From Pseudomaricurvus sp033283335 (lineage in GTDB: Bacteria > Pseudomonadota > Gammaproteobacteria > Pseudomonadales > Cellvibrionaceae): DNA of 64,000 nt. The notes under the pieces were generated by a model. It saw only the letters and a program-made list of their open reading frames with translations. It was not told the origin of the DNA and did not search any database. The stretch is from assembly GCA_033283335.1 (NCBI GenBank), contig JAWMQP010000003.1, positions 124,001 to 188,000 on the forward strand. Reading direction: 5' to 3'. Of the stretch, positions 53,129 to 61,226 are shown one piece after another. The position numbers and the translations under genes were made by a program. Every line of letters begins with the position of its first letter. Position 1 is the stretch's first letter.

Positions 53129-53728
53129 CTACCGCCAGTGGCGTTCCCAGGCATCCATCACGCGGCGAGGGTACCAGTACTGGCCGTAGCTGCCGTTATA
53201 GCGTGCCAGGGCTTCCATCAGTGAGCCGTTGGCTCGCTTCAGGTAGTGCTTGAGGATGGTGCAACCGTAGAGCAGGTTGGTGTCAATGTCGGTGAGGTTG
53301 TCTTCCGGATGGCCGATTTCGTTTTTCCAGAAAGGCATCACCTGCATCATGCCCTGGGCGCCTACCCGGGAGATGGCAAAACGATCAAAGTTGCTCTCCA
53401 CTTCGATCAGCGCCAGCACGATGTCCGGCTGCAGATCAGCGCGGGTGGCGGCCCGGTGAATACGGCGCAGCATTTCCATCCGCTCCTGCGGGTTCTTAAA
53501 AAATCGGGCCATGCTGTCCTGCTTTGACACCAGCCAGACTTCGGCGTCGAAACGATCTTCGAAGCTGTCGCTGCTTTCAATGGTGGCTTTCAGCAGCTGA
53601 CGCAGCTCCTCGTCCACCGGACCACTGGCGCTGGCCAGCGCCAGCTTGCTGCACAGCAGCCAGGGCAGCAGCAAGCTGCCCCACAAGCCGCAGCGCAACA
53701 TATTTACCGCACGGTACCGGCCAGGCAT
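53129..53728 (-). CDS. Lytic transglycosylase (SLT family 1)
   Basis: 199 residues. A hydrophobic N-terminus (WGSLLLPWLLCSKLALASA) is a signal or anchor. The SLT domain has LALIEVESNFDRFAISRVGAQGMMQVMP in part (catalytic Glu in EVESNF, then GAQGMMQVMPFW) and ALARYNGSYGQYWY. It cleaves peptidoglycan in the periplasm. Its ATG overlaps the proS stop as TAATG, so it is probably co-transcribed with proS. Confidence 0.9.
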   Translation of the reverse strand: MPGRYRAVNMLRCGLWGSLLLPWLLCSKLALASASGPVDEELRQLLKATIESSDSFEDRFDAEVWLVSKQDSMARFFKNPQERMEMLRRIHRAATRADLQPDIVLALIEVESNFDRFAISRVGAQGMMQVMPFWKNEIGHPEDNLTDIDTNLLYGCTILKHYLKRANGSLMEALARYNGSYGQYWYPRRVMDAWERHWR

Positions 53729-55452
53729 TAGCCCACCACGTTGCTCAGGTGGGCGAACAGGTCGTCGAGAGCAATTTCCTGTTTATCGGCATCGCGACGG
53801 CCTTTGTATTCCACCGTGCCATTGTCGAGACCGCGGTCACCGACAACCAGGCGATGGGGGATGCCGGTCAGCTCGGTATCGGCCAGCATCACGCCCAGGC
53901 GAGCTTTGTCTTCGTCCATAAACAGGACGTCGTAGCCGGCTTCGGTCAGCTGCTGGTAAAGCTCTTCACACTTGGCTCGTACCGCGTCAGACTTGTGCAT
54001 ATTGATGGGTATCAGCGCGATCTGGAACGGGGCAATGGATTCTGGCCAAATAATGCCGTTGTCGTCGTAGTTCTGCTCAATAGCAGCTGCAACAACCCGG
54101 CTGACACCGATGCCGTAACAACCCATCAGCATGACTTGTTCTTTGCCGTTTTCATCCAGAACGGTCGCGCGCATGGCTTCACTGTACTTGGTGCCCAGTT
54201 GGAAAATGTGGCCCACTTCAATGCCGCGCTTGATTTCCAGGGTGCCATTGCCGCAGGGGCTGGGATCACCCACCACCACATTGCGCAGATCGACGGCGTC
54301 ACCCACCGGCAGATCGCGGTCCCAGTTGACGCCGGTCAGGTGATAGCCATCCTGGTTGGCGCCGCAGGCAAAATCCGCGACTACAGCAGCGCTGCGATCC
54401 ACCAGCACCGGAATGGACAGGCCAACCGGACCGATGGAGCCGGGCAGGCAGCCGAGCGCCTGTTTAATCTGTGCTTCGCCGGCAAATTGCAGGGGCGAGG
54501 CTACGCCTGGCAGCTTCTCGGCTTTCAGTTCATTCAGTTCGTGGTCGCCGCGCAGCACCAGCGCGATCAGAGGCTGGTTGCCGTCGTCGTCCGCTTCGCC
54601 CAGCACAATCAGGGTTTTCAGCACCTGGCTGGGTTGGATCTGCAGACTCTTGGAGACCTGCTCAATGGTGTGTTGACCCGGGGTCGCCACTTTGCTCAAT
54701 TCCATTGAAGGCGCCGGGCGGGCCGTGGCGGGTGCAATGGCCTCGGCCAGTTCGACGTTGGCGGCGTAGTCGCTGCCGGTGCTGAAGGCGATGTCGTCTT
54801 CTCCGCTGTCGGCCAGCACGTGAAATTCATGGGAGCTGGAGCCGCCGATGGAGCCGGTGTCGGCCAGTACCGGGCGGAAGTCCAGACCGATACGATTGAA
54901 AATGTTGCAGTAAGCGGTGTGCATGCGATCGTAGGTATCCTGCAGGCACGCTTGCTGGGTGTGGAAGGAGTAGGCATCCTTCATGCAGAATTCACGGGCG
55001 CGCATGATGCCAAAACGGGGGCGGACTTCGTCGCGGAATTTGGTCTGGATCTGATAGAAGTTGGCGGGCAGCTGCTTGTAGCTTCTGACCTCGTTGCGAA
55101 TCAGGTCGGTAATCACTTCTTCGTGGGTTGGGCCCAGGCAGAAGGCGTTGTCGTGACGATCGCTGATGCGCAGCAGCTCGGGGCCGTACTGTTCCCAGCG
55201 GCCGGATTCCTGCCACAGCTCGGCGGGTTGTACCACCGGCATCAGCACTTCCTGGGCCTCGGCTTTGTCCATTTCTTCGCGAACAATATTTTCTACCTTG
55301 CGCAGCACGCGCAGGCCCATAGGCAGCCAGGTGTAGAGGCCCGAGGCCAGCTGGCGAATCATGCCGGAACGCAGCATCAGCTGGTGGCTGACGGCCACGG
55401 CGTCCGAGGGGTTTTGCTTGAGGGTGGCGATAAGGTAACGACTTGCGCGCAT
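53728..55452 (-). CDS. proS: Proline-tRNA ligase
   Basis: About 574 residues from ATG 55452 (E. coli ProS 572); the frame extends to 55650, but the added residues do not resemble the family. MRASRYLIATLKQNPSDA starts the class II core. Motif 2 lies in FRDEVRPRFGIMRAREFCMKD (quoted in part: RPRFGIMRAREFCMKDAY), and a YbaK-type editing insertion covers about 235-385. GCYGIGVSRVVAAAIEQ is motif 3. It charges tRNA-Pro. Confidence 0.96.
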   Translation of the reverse strand: MRASRYLIATLKQNPSDAVAVSHQLMLRSGMIRQLASGLYTWLPMGLRVLRKVENIVREEMDKAEAQEVLMPVVQPAELWQESGRWEQYGPELLRISDRHDNAFCLGPTHEEVITDLIRNEVRSYKQLPANFYQIQTKFRDEVRPRFGIMRAREFCMKDAYSFHTQQACLQDTYDRMHTAYCNIFNRIGLDFRPVLADTGSIGGSSSHEFHVLADSGEDDIAFSTGSDYAANVELAEAIAPATARPAPSMELSKVATPGQHTIEQVSKSLQIQPSQVLKTLIVLGEADDDGNQPLIALVLRGDHELNELKAEKLPGVASPLQFAGEAQIKQALGCLPGSIGPVGLSIPVLVDRSAAVVADFACGANQDGYHLTGVNWDRDLPVGDAVDLRNVVVGDPSPCGNGTLEIKRGIEVGHIFQLGTKYSEAMRATVLDENGKEQVMLMGCYGIGVSRVVAAAIEQNYDDNGIIWPESIAPFQIALIPINMHKSDAVRAKCEELYQQLTEAGYDVLFMDEDKARLGVMLADTELTGIPHRLVVGDRGLDNGTVEYKGRRDADKQEIALDDLFAHLSNVVG

Positions 55453-55537
55453 GGGGGTGTGTTTCTCTTCTTGGCCTAAGGCGATAAGGGGAGGTATTCT
55501 AAAGGTCTTGTGAAGTTGGGGAAAGGAGGAAACCTCA

Positions 55538-55990
55538 ATGTCTGAGCTAGATGTGCAGTTGAAATTCGAGCTGGATCCCCAGTTACAGGCCGATACGGTG
55601 GTGTTAGGGCAATTCCCCCTGTCGCTGGTGTTGTTGAGTCGTGATGCCAATTACCCATGGTGTATTCTGGTGCCGAGACGCAAAGGCGTCTATGCCATGC
55701 ATCACCTGGCGGAAGGGGATCGCCAGCAATTGATGAAGGAGTCCTGTCACTTGTCTGAGGTGATGGCGGATTTGTTTGTGCCAGACCGGATGAACGTGGC
55801 AGCGCTGGGTAATGTGGTAGCGCAGTTGCATTTGCACCATGTGGCTCGCTTTAAGTCCGATGCGGCCTGGCCAAAGCCGATATGGGGGGTGGTGGACGCG
55901 AAGGAATACTCGGAGGCGGACTTGAAGTCCCGGGTTTCGCGGTTGCGCAGTGCCCTGGCGGGCGAGGATTTTGTGGTTCCTGAGGCTTGA
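55538..55990 (+). CDS. HIT-domain protein
   Basis: 150 residues of the HIT superfamily. The histidine triad reads QLHLHHVAR, with the first position Gln, as in a bacterial subgroup near proS. LVPRRKGVYAMHHLAEGDRQ is also typical. It probably hydrolyses or transfers nucleoside monophosphates; the substrate is unknown. It is divergent from proS and ends before a strong terminator. Confidence 0.88.
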   Translation: MSELDVQLKFELDPQLQADTVVLGQFPLSLVLLSRDANYPWCILVPRRKGVYAMHHLAEGDRQQLMKESCHLSEVMADLFVPDRMNVAALGNVVAQLHLHHVARFKSDAAWPKPIWGVVDAKEYSEADLKSRVSRLRSALAGEDFVVPEA

Positions 55991-56015
55991 TGTGAGCCCG
56001 TCCTGAACAAAAAAA

Positions 56016-56040
56016 CCGCACCCTGGGGTGCGGTTTTTTT
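56016..56040. terminator. Bidirectional terminator between the HIT and HU-like genes
   Basis: CCGCACC-ctgg-GGTGCGG flanked by seven A on the left and T on the right. It serves both convergent genes. Confidence 0.92.
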
Positions 56041-56062
56041 ATTGGCTGAGGAGCGGTAGTGC

Positions 56063-56473
56063 TTACTCGGCCATGTCCTTGAGCTTTTTCAGAGGACGAA
56101 TTTTGACCTGTACGCTAGCAGGTTTGGCCGCAACATCCATAAACTCGCCGGGCTTGAAGGGGTTGGGGACGTTCTTGCGGGCTTTGCGGGCAGGCTTTTT
56201 CACGGCAGACACTTTCAGCAGGCCTGGCAGCACGAATTCACCGACGGCGCGCTTCTTGATGTGCCCTTCAATGATATCGCTCAGTTCATCCAGAACACTC
56301 TGTACCTGCTTTCTGGACAGCTCAGTATTCTCGGAGATTTGAGTCAGGATCTGGGTTTTGGTGAAGCGCTCTTTAACCGCTTTGACTTTCTTCTCAGGTG
56401 CTGGAGCGGGCTTCTTGGCTGGGGCTTTTTTGGCAACAGCTGTTTTTTTGGCGGGTGCTTTGCGAGCGGCCAT
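56063..56473 (-). CDS. HU-family DNA-binding protein with Lys/Ala/Pro-rich N-terminal tail
   Basis: 136 residues. Residues 1-34 are a histone H1-like basic tail with repeated APAKK/VAKKAPAKK units. Residues 38-136 form the HU/IHF fold: FTKTQILTQISENTELSRKQ, VLDELSDIIEGHI, GEFVLPGLLKVS and the DNA-binding arm ARKARKNVPNPFKPGE. A nucleoid protein; the tail likely adds non-specific DNA compaction, which is inference. Confidence 0.9.
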   Translation of the reverse strand: MAARKAPAKKTAVAKKAPAKKPAPAPEKKVKAVKERFTKTQILTQISENTELSRKQVQSVLDELSDIIEGHIKKRAVGEFVLPGLLKVSAVKKPARKARKNVPNPFKPGEFMDVAAKPASVQVKIRPLKKLKDMAE

Positions 56474-56924
56474 GACTAAGTTCCTTTTGGTAGTGATGTT
56501 ATGTTTGGCCTGATGGTATAAAAAAAGCCTTTTTTTACAGGCTCAAACGACGCGGCAAAACCGCTGACGCTATGTATATAGTAATCAACGCATAGAGGCA
56601 ACAAAAAAGCTGAAAAAAATCAGTCATCTGCGGTACTTTTGTATCTATCCGCAGATGTGGGGACGGGTATGTGGTCGACAGTCATCTGTCGGATTGATCA
56701 TCCTCTGCAGAGAAAGTATTGAAAAACGCCAGGCGGCCCTTATCTAGAGCTGACAGTGGCCCCCGTGGTTCCCTGGTAACTCTCTGGCAGCTGCCGGTGC
56801 GGTGTTCTTTAACCGGCGGGCTATGCTGGGGTATAATGCCCGGTTTTTGGCGGCGGCAGAGCTGATAGGCTCGGACGCGCGCAACGTTCCGCTAATCGGT
56901 TTATGAGTGCAGAGGTCTGATTTT
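56474..56924. other. Divergent spacer HU-like / FmdB with inverted repeats
   Basis: This 451-bp gap holds a perfect 9-bp inverted repeat, CATCTGCGG (56625-56633) and CCGCAGATG (56649-56657), a second short one CGACAG-tcat-CTGTCG nearby (about 56678), an A/T palindrome at 56519-56540, and the FmdB promoter at 56809. Confidence 0.5.
56809..56837 (+). promoter_or_regulatory. Promoter of the FmdB-aspS operon
   Basis: TTAACC (56809-56814), a 17-bp spacer and a perfect TATAAT (56832-56837) point to a sigma-70 promoter about 80 bp before the zinc-ribbon gene. Confidence 0.6.
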
Positions 56925-57179
56925 ATGCCGATTTATGAATACGCCTGTGGTGCTTGTGAGCATCAGATGGAAGCCCTTCAGAAGATGAGCGATCCCGCTT
57001 TGACCGACTGTCCCGCTTGCAATAAGCCCGAGTTGCGGAAGCAAATTTCGGCGGCGGGTTTTCGTCTATCTGGCGGTGGCTGGTATGAAACAGATTTTAA
57101 ATCCGGCGGCAGCAAGAAAAACCTGGCCGGCGACAGTGGCACCAGCAGCCCGAAAACGGATGCCGGTAGCAAGCAATAG
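56925..57179 (+). CDS. FmdB-family zinc-ribbon protein
   Basis: About 84 residues from ATG 56925 (an in-frame start at 56907 is less likely). MPIYEYACGACEHQMEALQK with Cys8/Cys11 and CPAC (Cys29/Cys32) form the zinc ribbon; the Gly/Ser/Lys-rich tail is disordered. Function is unclear; the gene precedes aspS in many gammaproteobacteria. Confidence 0.92.
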   Translation: MPIYEYACGACEHQMEALQKMSDPALTDCPACNKPELRKQISAAGFRLSGGGWYETDFKSGGSKKNLAGDSGTSSPKTDAGSKQ

Positions 57180-57218
57180 ATACATTACTTACAACTTTAT
57201 ACAGATAGGAAAACAACT

Positions 57219-58982
57219 ATGCGCACCCAGTATTGTGGCGCTCTGAATGCCTCTTTTATCGATCAGGAAGTTACCCTCTGTGGTTGGGTAGACCGTCGTC
57301 GAGATCACGGTGGGGTAATCTTTATCGACCTGCGTGATCGCGACGGTATTGTTCAAGTGGTATTTGATCCGGACGCGAAAGAGAATTTTGAGACCGCCGA
57401 CAAGGTGCGCAGTGAGTATGTGTTGCAGGTCAAAGGCCGGGTCCGTGCCCGCTCGGAAGCGACGGTCAACCCCAATATGGCCACCGGTGAGGTGGAGGTC
57501 TATGGCCTGGAAGTGGTGATTCTTAACAGCGCTGAGACCACGCCTTTCCCGCTGCACGACAGCAGTGTGGGTGAAGAGGTACGCCTGAAATACCGCTATG
57601 TGGACCTGCGTCGTCAGGAAATGCAGGAGCGCCTGCGCTTCCGCTCCAAGGTGACCAACCAGATTCGCAACTATCTGGATGACAATGGCTTCCTGGATAT
57701 CGAGACCCCGATTCTGACCCGCGCCACCCCTGAAGGTGCGCGCGATTATCTGGTGCCGTCCCGTACCCATGAAGGCAAGTTCTTCGCGTTGCCGCAATCC
57801 CCGCAGTTGTTTAAGCAATTGCTGATGGTGTCCGGTTTTGACCGTTACTATCAAATTGCCAAATGTTTCCGCGATGAGGACCTGCGGGCGGACCGTCAGC
57901 CGGAGTTTACCCAGATCGATATCGAAACCTCGTTTATGGACGAAGAGCAGATCATGTCGGTAACCGAGGGCATGATTCGCAAACTGTTCAGCGAACTGAA
58001 GGGTGTGGAGCTGGGGGATTTCCCGCGCATGCCATACGCTGAGGCGATGGAAAAATACGGTTCCGACAAGCCGGACATGCGTATTCCGCTGGAGCTGGTG
58101 GAAATTAAAGATCTGTTGGCCGACATTGATTTCAAGGTTTTTGCCGGCCCAGCCAACGATCCCAAGTGTCGAGTGACTGCCCTGAAAGTACCGGGTGGTG
58201 CGGCCATTTCCCGCAAGCAGATTGATGATTACACCAAGTTTGTGGGCATATACGGAGCCAAGGGGCTGGCCTGGATCAAGGTCAACGAGCTGGAGAAAGG
58301 TGTTGAAGGCCTGCAATCTCCGATCATCAAGTTCCTGGGCGACGATGTGACCCTGAAAGTGATGGAGCGCACTGGCGCCCAGAACGGTGACATTGTTTTC
58401 TTCGGTGCCGATACCATCAAGGTTGTGACCGAGGCATTGGGCGCCCTGCGCTGCAAGCTGGGTGAAGACCTGGATCTCTACACCTGTGAATGGGCGCCCT
58501 TGTGGGTAGTGGATTTCCCCATGTTTGAGGAAGTCGATGGTGGTGTGACGTCGCTGCACCATCCGTTTACAGCACCGTCCTGTTCGGCTGAAGAGCTGGA
58601 GGCCAACCCTCTGGCGGCACTGTCCCGCGCCTACGATATGGTCCTGAATGGTTGTGAGCTGGGCGGTGGATCCGTGCGTATCCACGACCAGAGCATGCAG
58701 CAGGCCGTGTTCCGGGTGCTGGGCATTGCCCCTGAAGAGCAGCGCGAGAAATTTGGCTTCCTGCTGGATGCCCTGCAATACGGTGCACCACCCCACGGTG
58801 GTCTGGCCTTCGGTCTTGACCGGTTGATCATGTTGATGACCGGTGCCCACTCGATTCGCGACGTGATCGCCTTCCCGAAAACCCAGACTGCTGCCTGTGT
58901 TATGACTGATGCGCCAGGGCTGGTCGATAACGCGCAATTGCGTGAGTTGAACATTCGGGTGAAAAAGAAGGAAAACACGTAA
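57219..58982 (+). CDS. aspS: Aspartate-tRNA ligase
   Basis: 587 residues. An OB-fold anticodon-binding domain (LCGWVDRRRDHGGVIFIDLRD in part) occupies about 1-110. Class II motifs follow: SPQLFKQLLMVSGFDRYYQI, FRDEDLRADRQPEFTQID and the C-terminal GLAFGLDRLIM. A GAD insertion domain lies at about 290-420. It charges tRNA-Asp and possibly tRNA-Asn, since no discriminating evidence is visible. Confidence 0.96.
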   Translation: MRTQYCGALNASFIDQEVTLCGWVDRRRDHGGVIFIDLRDRDGIVQVVFDPDAKENFETADKVRSEYVLQVKGRVRARSEATVNPNMATGEVEVYGLEVVILNSAETTPFPLHDSSVGEEVRLKYRYVDLRRQEMQERLRFRSKVTNQIRNYLDDNGFLDIETPILTRATPEGARDYLVPSRTHEGKFFALPQSPQLFKQLLMVSGFDRYYQIAKCFRDEDLRADRQPEFTQIDIETSFMDEEQIMSVTEGMIRKLFSELKGVELGDFPRMPYAEAMEKYGSDKPDMRIPLELVEIKDLLADIDFKVFAGPANDPKCRVTALKVPGGAAISRKQIDDYTKFVGIYGAKGLAWIKVNELEKGVEGLQSPIIKFLGDDVTLKVMERTGAQNGDIVFFGADTIKVVTEALGALRCKLGEDLDLYTCEWAPLWVVDFPMFEEVDGGVTSLHHPFTAPSCSAEELEANPLAALSRAYDMVLNGCELGGGSVRIHDQSMQQAVFRVLGIAPEEQREKFGFLLDALQYGAPPHGGLAFGLDRLIMLMTGAHSIRDVIAFPKTQTAACVMTDAPGLVDNAQLRELNIRVKKKENT

Positions 58983-58997
58983 GTCGGAGGTGTTGTC

Positions 58998-59729
58998 ATG
59001 GCGGGTCACAGTAAATGGGCCAACATTCGTCACCGTAAGGCGGCGCAGGATGCCAGGCGAGGCAAGGTCTTTACCAAGCTGATTCGCGAACTGGTGGTGG
59101 CCGCCAAGGGCGGCGCCGACCCGGCTGACAACCCACGCCTGCGCGCCGCGGTGGATAAGGCGCTGGGCGCCAATATGAAACGCGACACCATCGATAAAGC
59201 CATTGCCCGCGGTGCGGGTAATGCCGACGGTGACAACTACGATGAGCTCACCTACGAAGGTTATGCTCCCGGTGGCGTCGCCATACTGGTGGAGTGTATG
59301 ACGGATAATCGCAACCGTACGGTCTCGGATGTGCGTCATGCGTTTACCAAGCGCGGTGGCAATCTGGGCACCGACGGTTCGGTGGCCTATTTGTTCAGCC
59401 GCCAGGGCCAGATTTTCTTTGCTGCAGCCGATGAGGACCGACTCATGGAAGCGGCATTGGAGGCGGGCGCTGAGGACATCGAGACCAATGACGATGGTTC
59501 CGCGCTGGTGGTCACCGCCTTTGAGGATTTCCAATCGGTGAAAGAGTCACTGCTGGAGGGTGGTTTGCAGCCTGAAAACGCAGAGATCACCATGGTGGCC
59601 TCCACCACGGTACCGCTCGATAAAGACGCCTCCGAAAAAGTGATGGGCCTGGTCGAGGCGCTGGAAGACCTGGACGATGTGCAAAACGTCTACACCAACG
59701 CCGAATACGACGAGTCGGTTTACGGCTGA
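58998..59729 (+). CDS. yebC: YebC/PmpR-family DNA-binding or translation factor
   Basis: 243 residues. MAGHSKWANIRHRKAAQDARR is condensed as the N-terminal signature; RDTIDKAIARGAG, YEGYAPGGVAI and TDNRNRTVSDVRH follow. Family members regulate transcription (PmpR) or help ribosomes at proline stretches. It lies 15 bp after aspS. Confidence 0.95.
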   Translation: MAGHSKWANIRHRKAAQDARRGKVFTKLIRELVVAAKGGADPADNPRLRAAVDKALGANMKRDTIDKAIARGAGNADGDNYDELTYEGYAPGGVAILVECMTDNRNRTVSDVRHAFTKRGGNLGTDGSVAYLFSRQGQIFFAAADEDRLMEAALEAGAEDIETNDDGSALVVTAFEDFQSVKESLLEGGLQPENAEITMVASTTVPLDKDASEKVMGLVEALEDLDDVQNVYTNAEYDESVYG

Positions 59730-59828
59730 GTTACCACGAGTGCCGCGCTTGACGTGCCACTGGTTTACCGACACACTAGCTACTGGATAGAAAAACAGTA
59801 TTCGGTTGGCTTGGGCGGGTTACTTTTT

Positions 59829-60347
59829 ATGGCGCTGATTCTGGGGGTGGATCCCGGCTCGTTAAAAACCGGGTTCGGGATCATCAATCACGTCGGTTCT
59901 TCCTATCAATACGTCAGCAGTGGGGTGATTCGCATTCCGGAGCTGAGCCTGCCTGATCGCCTGAAAATCATTTTTGATTCCATCACCGAGATTATCGAAG
60001 AGTACTGCCCGCAGGAAATGGCCGTTGAACAGGTGTTTATGGCCAAGAGTGCGGGTTCGGCCCTCAAGCTGGGGCAGGCTCGAGGGGCGGCCATTGTGGC
60101 AGGCGTGAATCAATCCCTGCCGGTGTTTGAATACGAGGCGCGCAAGGTGAAGCAGTCTGTGGTAGGCAACGGTGGTGCCGATAAGCACCAGGTCCAGCAT
60201 ATGGTCAAAACCCTGCTCAAATTGCCGTCTGTGCCGCAGGAAGATGCCGCCGATGCTCTGGGCGTGGCGATCTGCCACGCCAATACCCAACAACATATGA
60301 TCAAGATTGCGTCGGCACGAACCTTCCGTCGCGGTCGTATGGCCTGA
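59829..60347 (+). CDS. ruvC: Crossover junction endodeoxyribonuclease RuvC
   Basis: 172 residues from ATG 59829 (E. coli 173); the upstream frame to 59754 is not conserved. LILGVDPGSLKTGFG holds the first catalytic Asp (Asp8), EMAVEQVFMAKS the Glu, and DAADALGVAICHA the last two Asp. It resolves Holliday junctions with RuvAB. Confidence 0.96.
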   Translation: MALILGVDPGSLKTGFGIINHVGSSYQYVSSGVIRIPELSLPDRLKIIFDSITEIIEEYCPQEMAVEQVFMAKSAGSALKLGQARGAAIVAGVNQSLPVFEYEARKVKQSVVGNGGADKHQVQHMVKTLLKLPSVPQEDAADALGVAICHANTQQHMIKIASARTFRRGRMA

Positions 60348-60381
60348 TACTGTGTCAGGCTACCAGTAAGGAATTCTCGCT

Positions 60382-61011
60382 ATGATTGGACGTCTGCAGG
60401 GGCAACTGGTTGAAAAACAGGCGCCGGAAATTCTGGTGGATGTGAATGGGGTCGGTTATGAGGTGCTGGTACCCATGACGACCTTGTACCAATTGCCGGA
60501 ACTGGGCAGTCGGGTGACGCTGTCGATTCATTTCGCGGTCAGCGAAAACGCGCAGTCGCTGTATGGTTTTTACGATAAAAAAGACCGGGAGCTGTTTCGC
60601 ACCCTGATCAAGGTCAGTGGTGTGGGGCCGAAGATGGCGCTGGCCATTCTGTCGGGCATGGAAACGGATCAGCTGGTGAGCTGCGTGATGCAGGATAACG
60701 TTTCGGCGCTGGTGAAAGTGCCCGGTGTCGGTAAAAAAACCGCTGAGCGATTGATCATTGAGCTGCGTGACAAGCTGAAAGACTGGCAGGTCAGCCATGC
60801 ACCACTGGCGGAAATGGAGGCTGCCAGCCAACCGCAGGCGCCGCAAGCGGATCAGAATGAGATGGTGGCCGAAGCGGAAAGCGCCCTCATTGCCCTGGGT
60901 TACAAGCCCACGGAGGCCAGTAAAATGGTGGCTAAAACGTTGGCTGCCAATAGCATTGAGCGCAGTGAGGATTTGATTCGTTTGTCGCTGCGGAGTTTGG
61001 TCCCCGCGTAA
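60382..61011 (+). CDS. ruvA: Holliday junction DNA helicase subunit RuvA
   Basis: 209 residues. MIGRLQGQLVEKQAPEILVD starts the OB domain; helix-hairpin-helix motifs LIKVSGVGPKMALAIL and LVKVPGVGKKTAERLI follow, then a C-terminal RuvB-binding domain (EAESALIALGYKPTEASKMV). It binds four-way junctions and loads RuvB. Confidence 0.96.
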   Translation: MIGRLQGQLVEKQAPEILVDVNGVGYEVLVPMTTLYQLPELGSRVTLSIHFAVSENAQSLYGFYDKKDRELFRTLIKVSGVGPKMALAILSGMETDQLVSCVMQDNVSALVKVPGVGKKTAERLIIELRDKLKDWQVSHAPLAEMEAASQPQAPQADQNEMVAEAESALIALGYKPTEASKMVAKTLAANSIERSEDLIRLSLRSLVPA

Positions 61012-61065
61012 GTTTGTTCGAAAGCTGGTTGGTTTGTATTTCAGTAGAGTATTTGTCAAGGGCGT

Positions 61066-61165
61066 CAGTCCGGGGGCTTGGCTTCAGGACACGCGTAAAT
61101 ACATCCCTGTAGCTCGACTGCCGCGTCCATGCGGCAGACGGTCCTGAAGCCAAGCCCCCGGACTG
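61066..61165 (+). repeat. Dispersed palindromic element, copy 4
   Basis: 25-bp perfect outer arms (beginning CAGTCCGGGGGCTTGG) close on a core with hairpin A TACA-tccc-TGTA, the spacer GCTCGA, and hairpin B CTGCCGC-gtccat-GCGGCAG. It lies in the 215-bp gap between ruvA and ruvB. Core bases match copies 1-3; arms do not. Confidence 0.9.
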
Positions 61166-61226
61166 CCTCAGTGCCACCGGAGAAGCTTGTCCTGGATAAG
61201 TTACAAAGAATTTTTAGCGATTATCT

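Noticed and set aside
57189..59534. A 781-codon open frame antisense to aspS and yebC
   Set aside because: It is a shadow of two well-supported genes in high-GC DNA, has no family resemblance and is His/Gly-rich like other antisense frames here.
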